Shown here: in pieces, positions 6,117 to 6,163 of the stretch
Position numbering within the stretch: the stretch's first letter is position 1
How the letters are laid out: each line of letters opens with the position of its first letter
Source of the DNA: an uncultured Pseudorhodobacter sp.
GTDB lineage: Bacteria; Pseudomonadota; Alphaproteobacteria; Rhodobacterales; Rhodobacteraceae
DNA length: 6,163 bases
Assembly: GCA_945952425.1 (NCBI GenBank)
Contig: CAMFIX010000199.1
Coordinates: 1 to 6,163, forward strand
Direction: 5' to 3'
Made by a program: the position numbers and the translations under genes
Notes under the pieces: generated by a model
The model's input: only the letters and a program-made list of their open reading frames with translations
The model's database searches: none
What the model was told of the DNA's origin: nothing

Positions 6117-6163
6117 GGCCCGTTCGTCTATCGGTTAGGACACCTGGTTTTCAACCAGGTAAG
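6117..6163 (+). tRNA. tRNA-Glu (anticodon UUC), 5' part, cut by the window end
   Basis: The first 47 nt of a tRNA are present. The acceptor strand is GGCCCGT (6117-6123), followed by TC and a D arm starting GTCT with GGTTAGGAC. The anticodon stem is CCTGG (6143-6147) paired with CCAGG (6155-6159), with the 7-nt loop TTTTCAA (6148-6154). The anticodon at 6150-6152 is TTC, which reads Glu codons. The D arm resembles bacterial tRNA-Glu. The T arm and acceptor 3' strand lie beyond the window. Confidence 0.93.

Noticed and set aside
1..6163. CRISPR arrays, insertion sequences, prophage or toxin-antitoxin genes
   Set aside because: No regularly spaced repeats, transposase motifs, or small paired genes were seen on either strand.

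Overview
The window is GC-rich and densely coded. It looks like chromosomal DNA from a purple non-sulfur or related alphaproteobacterium of the Rhodobacteraceae, most like Rhodobacter. This rests on codon use (strong G/C third positions), protein similarities recalled from memory, and a GC-rich hairpin element at about 773-870 of a kind that is dispersed through Rhodobacterales genomes. No database search was possible.

Layout: (1) 1-772, + strand: the C-terminal half of an MttB-superfamily (trimethylamine or betaine:corrinoid) methyltransferase, cut by the left edge. (2) About 773-870: double-hairpin intergenic element, probably also the 3' end of the mttB transcript. (3) 958-2640, +: a 560-residue DUF4153 membrane protein. 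(4) 2641-2737: an AT-rich gap, the likely promoter region of the next unit. (5) 2738-3322 and 3319-4359, +: an H-NOX-fold sensor protein overlapping by ATGA with a HNOBA(PAS-like)-coiled coil-GGDEF diguanylate cyclase. (6) 4400-5428, +: an AbrB-family membrane protein with two internal repeats, possibly in the same transcript. (7) 5411-5953, - strand: an exported glutathione-peroxidase-family protein, overlapping the AbrB gene tail to tail by 18 bp. (8) 6117-end, +: the 5' part of tRNA-Glu(UUC) with its own promoter.

The most interesting part is the sensor/cyclase pair. Together the two proteins follow the domain order of animal soluble guanylate cyclase (H-NOX, HNOBA/PAS, coiled coil, cyclase), but split over two genes and ending in a diguanylate cyclase. 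The GGDEF half looks intact (active-site residues and an RxxD inhibitory site). The H-NOX half lacks the two hallmarks of heme binding: the position of the proximal histidine is Pro104, and the YxSxR motif reads Cys-Phe-Ser-Pro-Ile. The pair may therefore sense something through a heme-free or differently ligated H-NOX fold and pass it to c-di-GMP signalling. The remaining genes look like ordinary core or accessory genes with no clear functional link to it.
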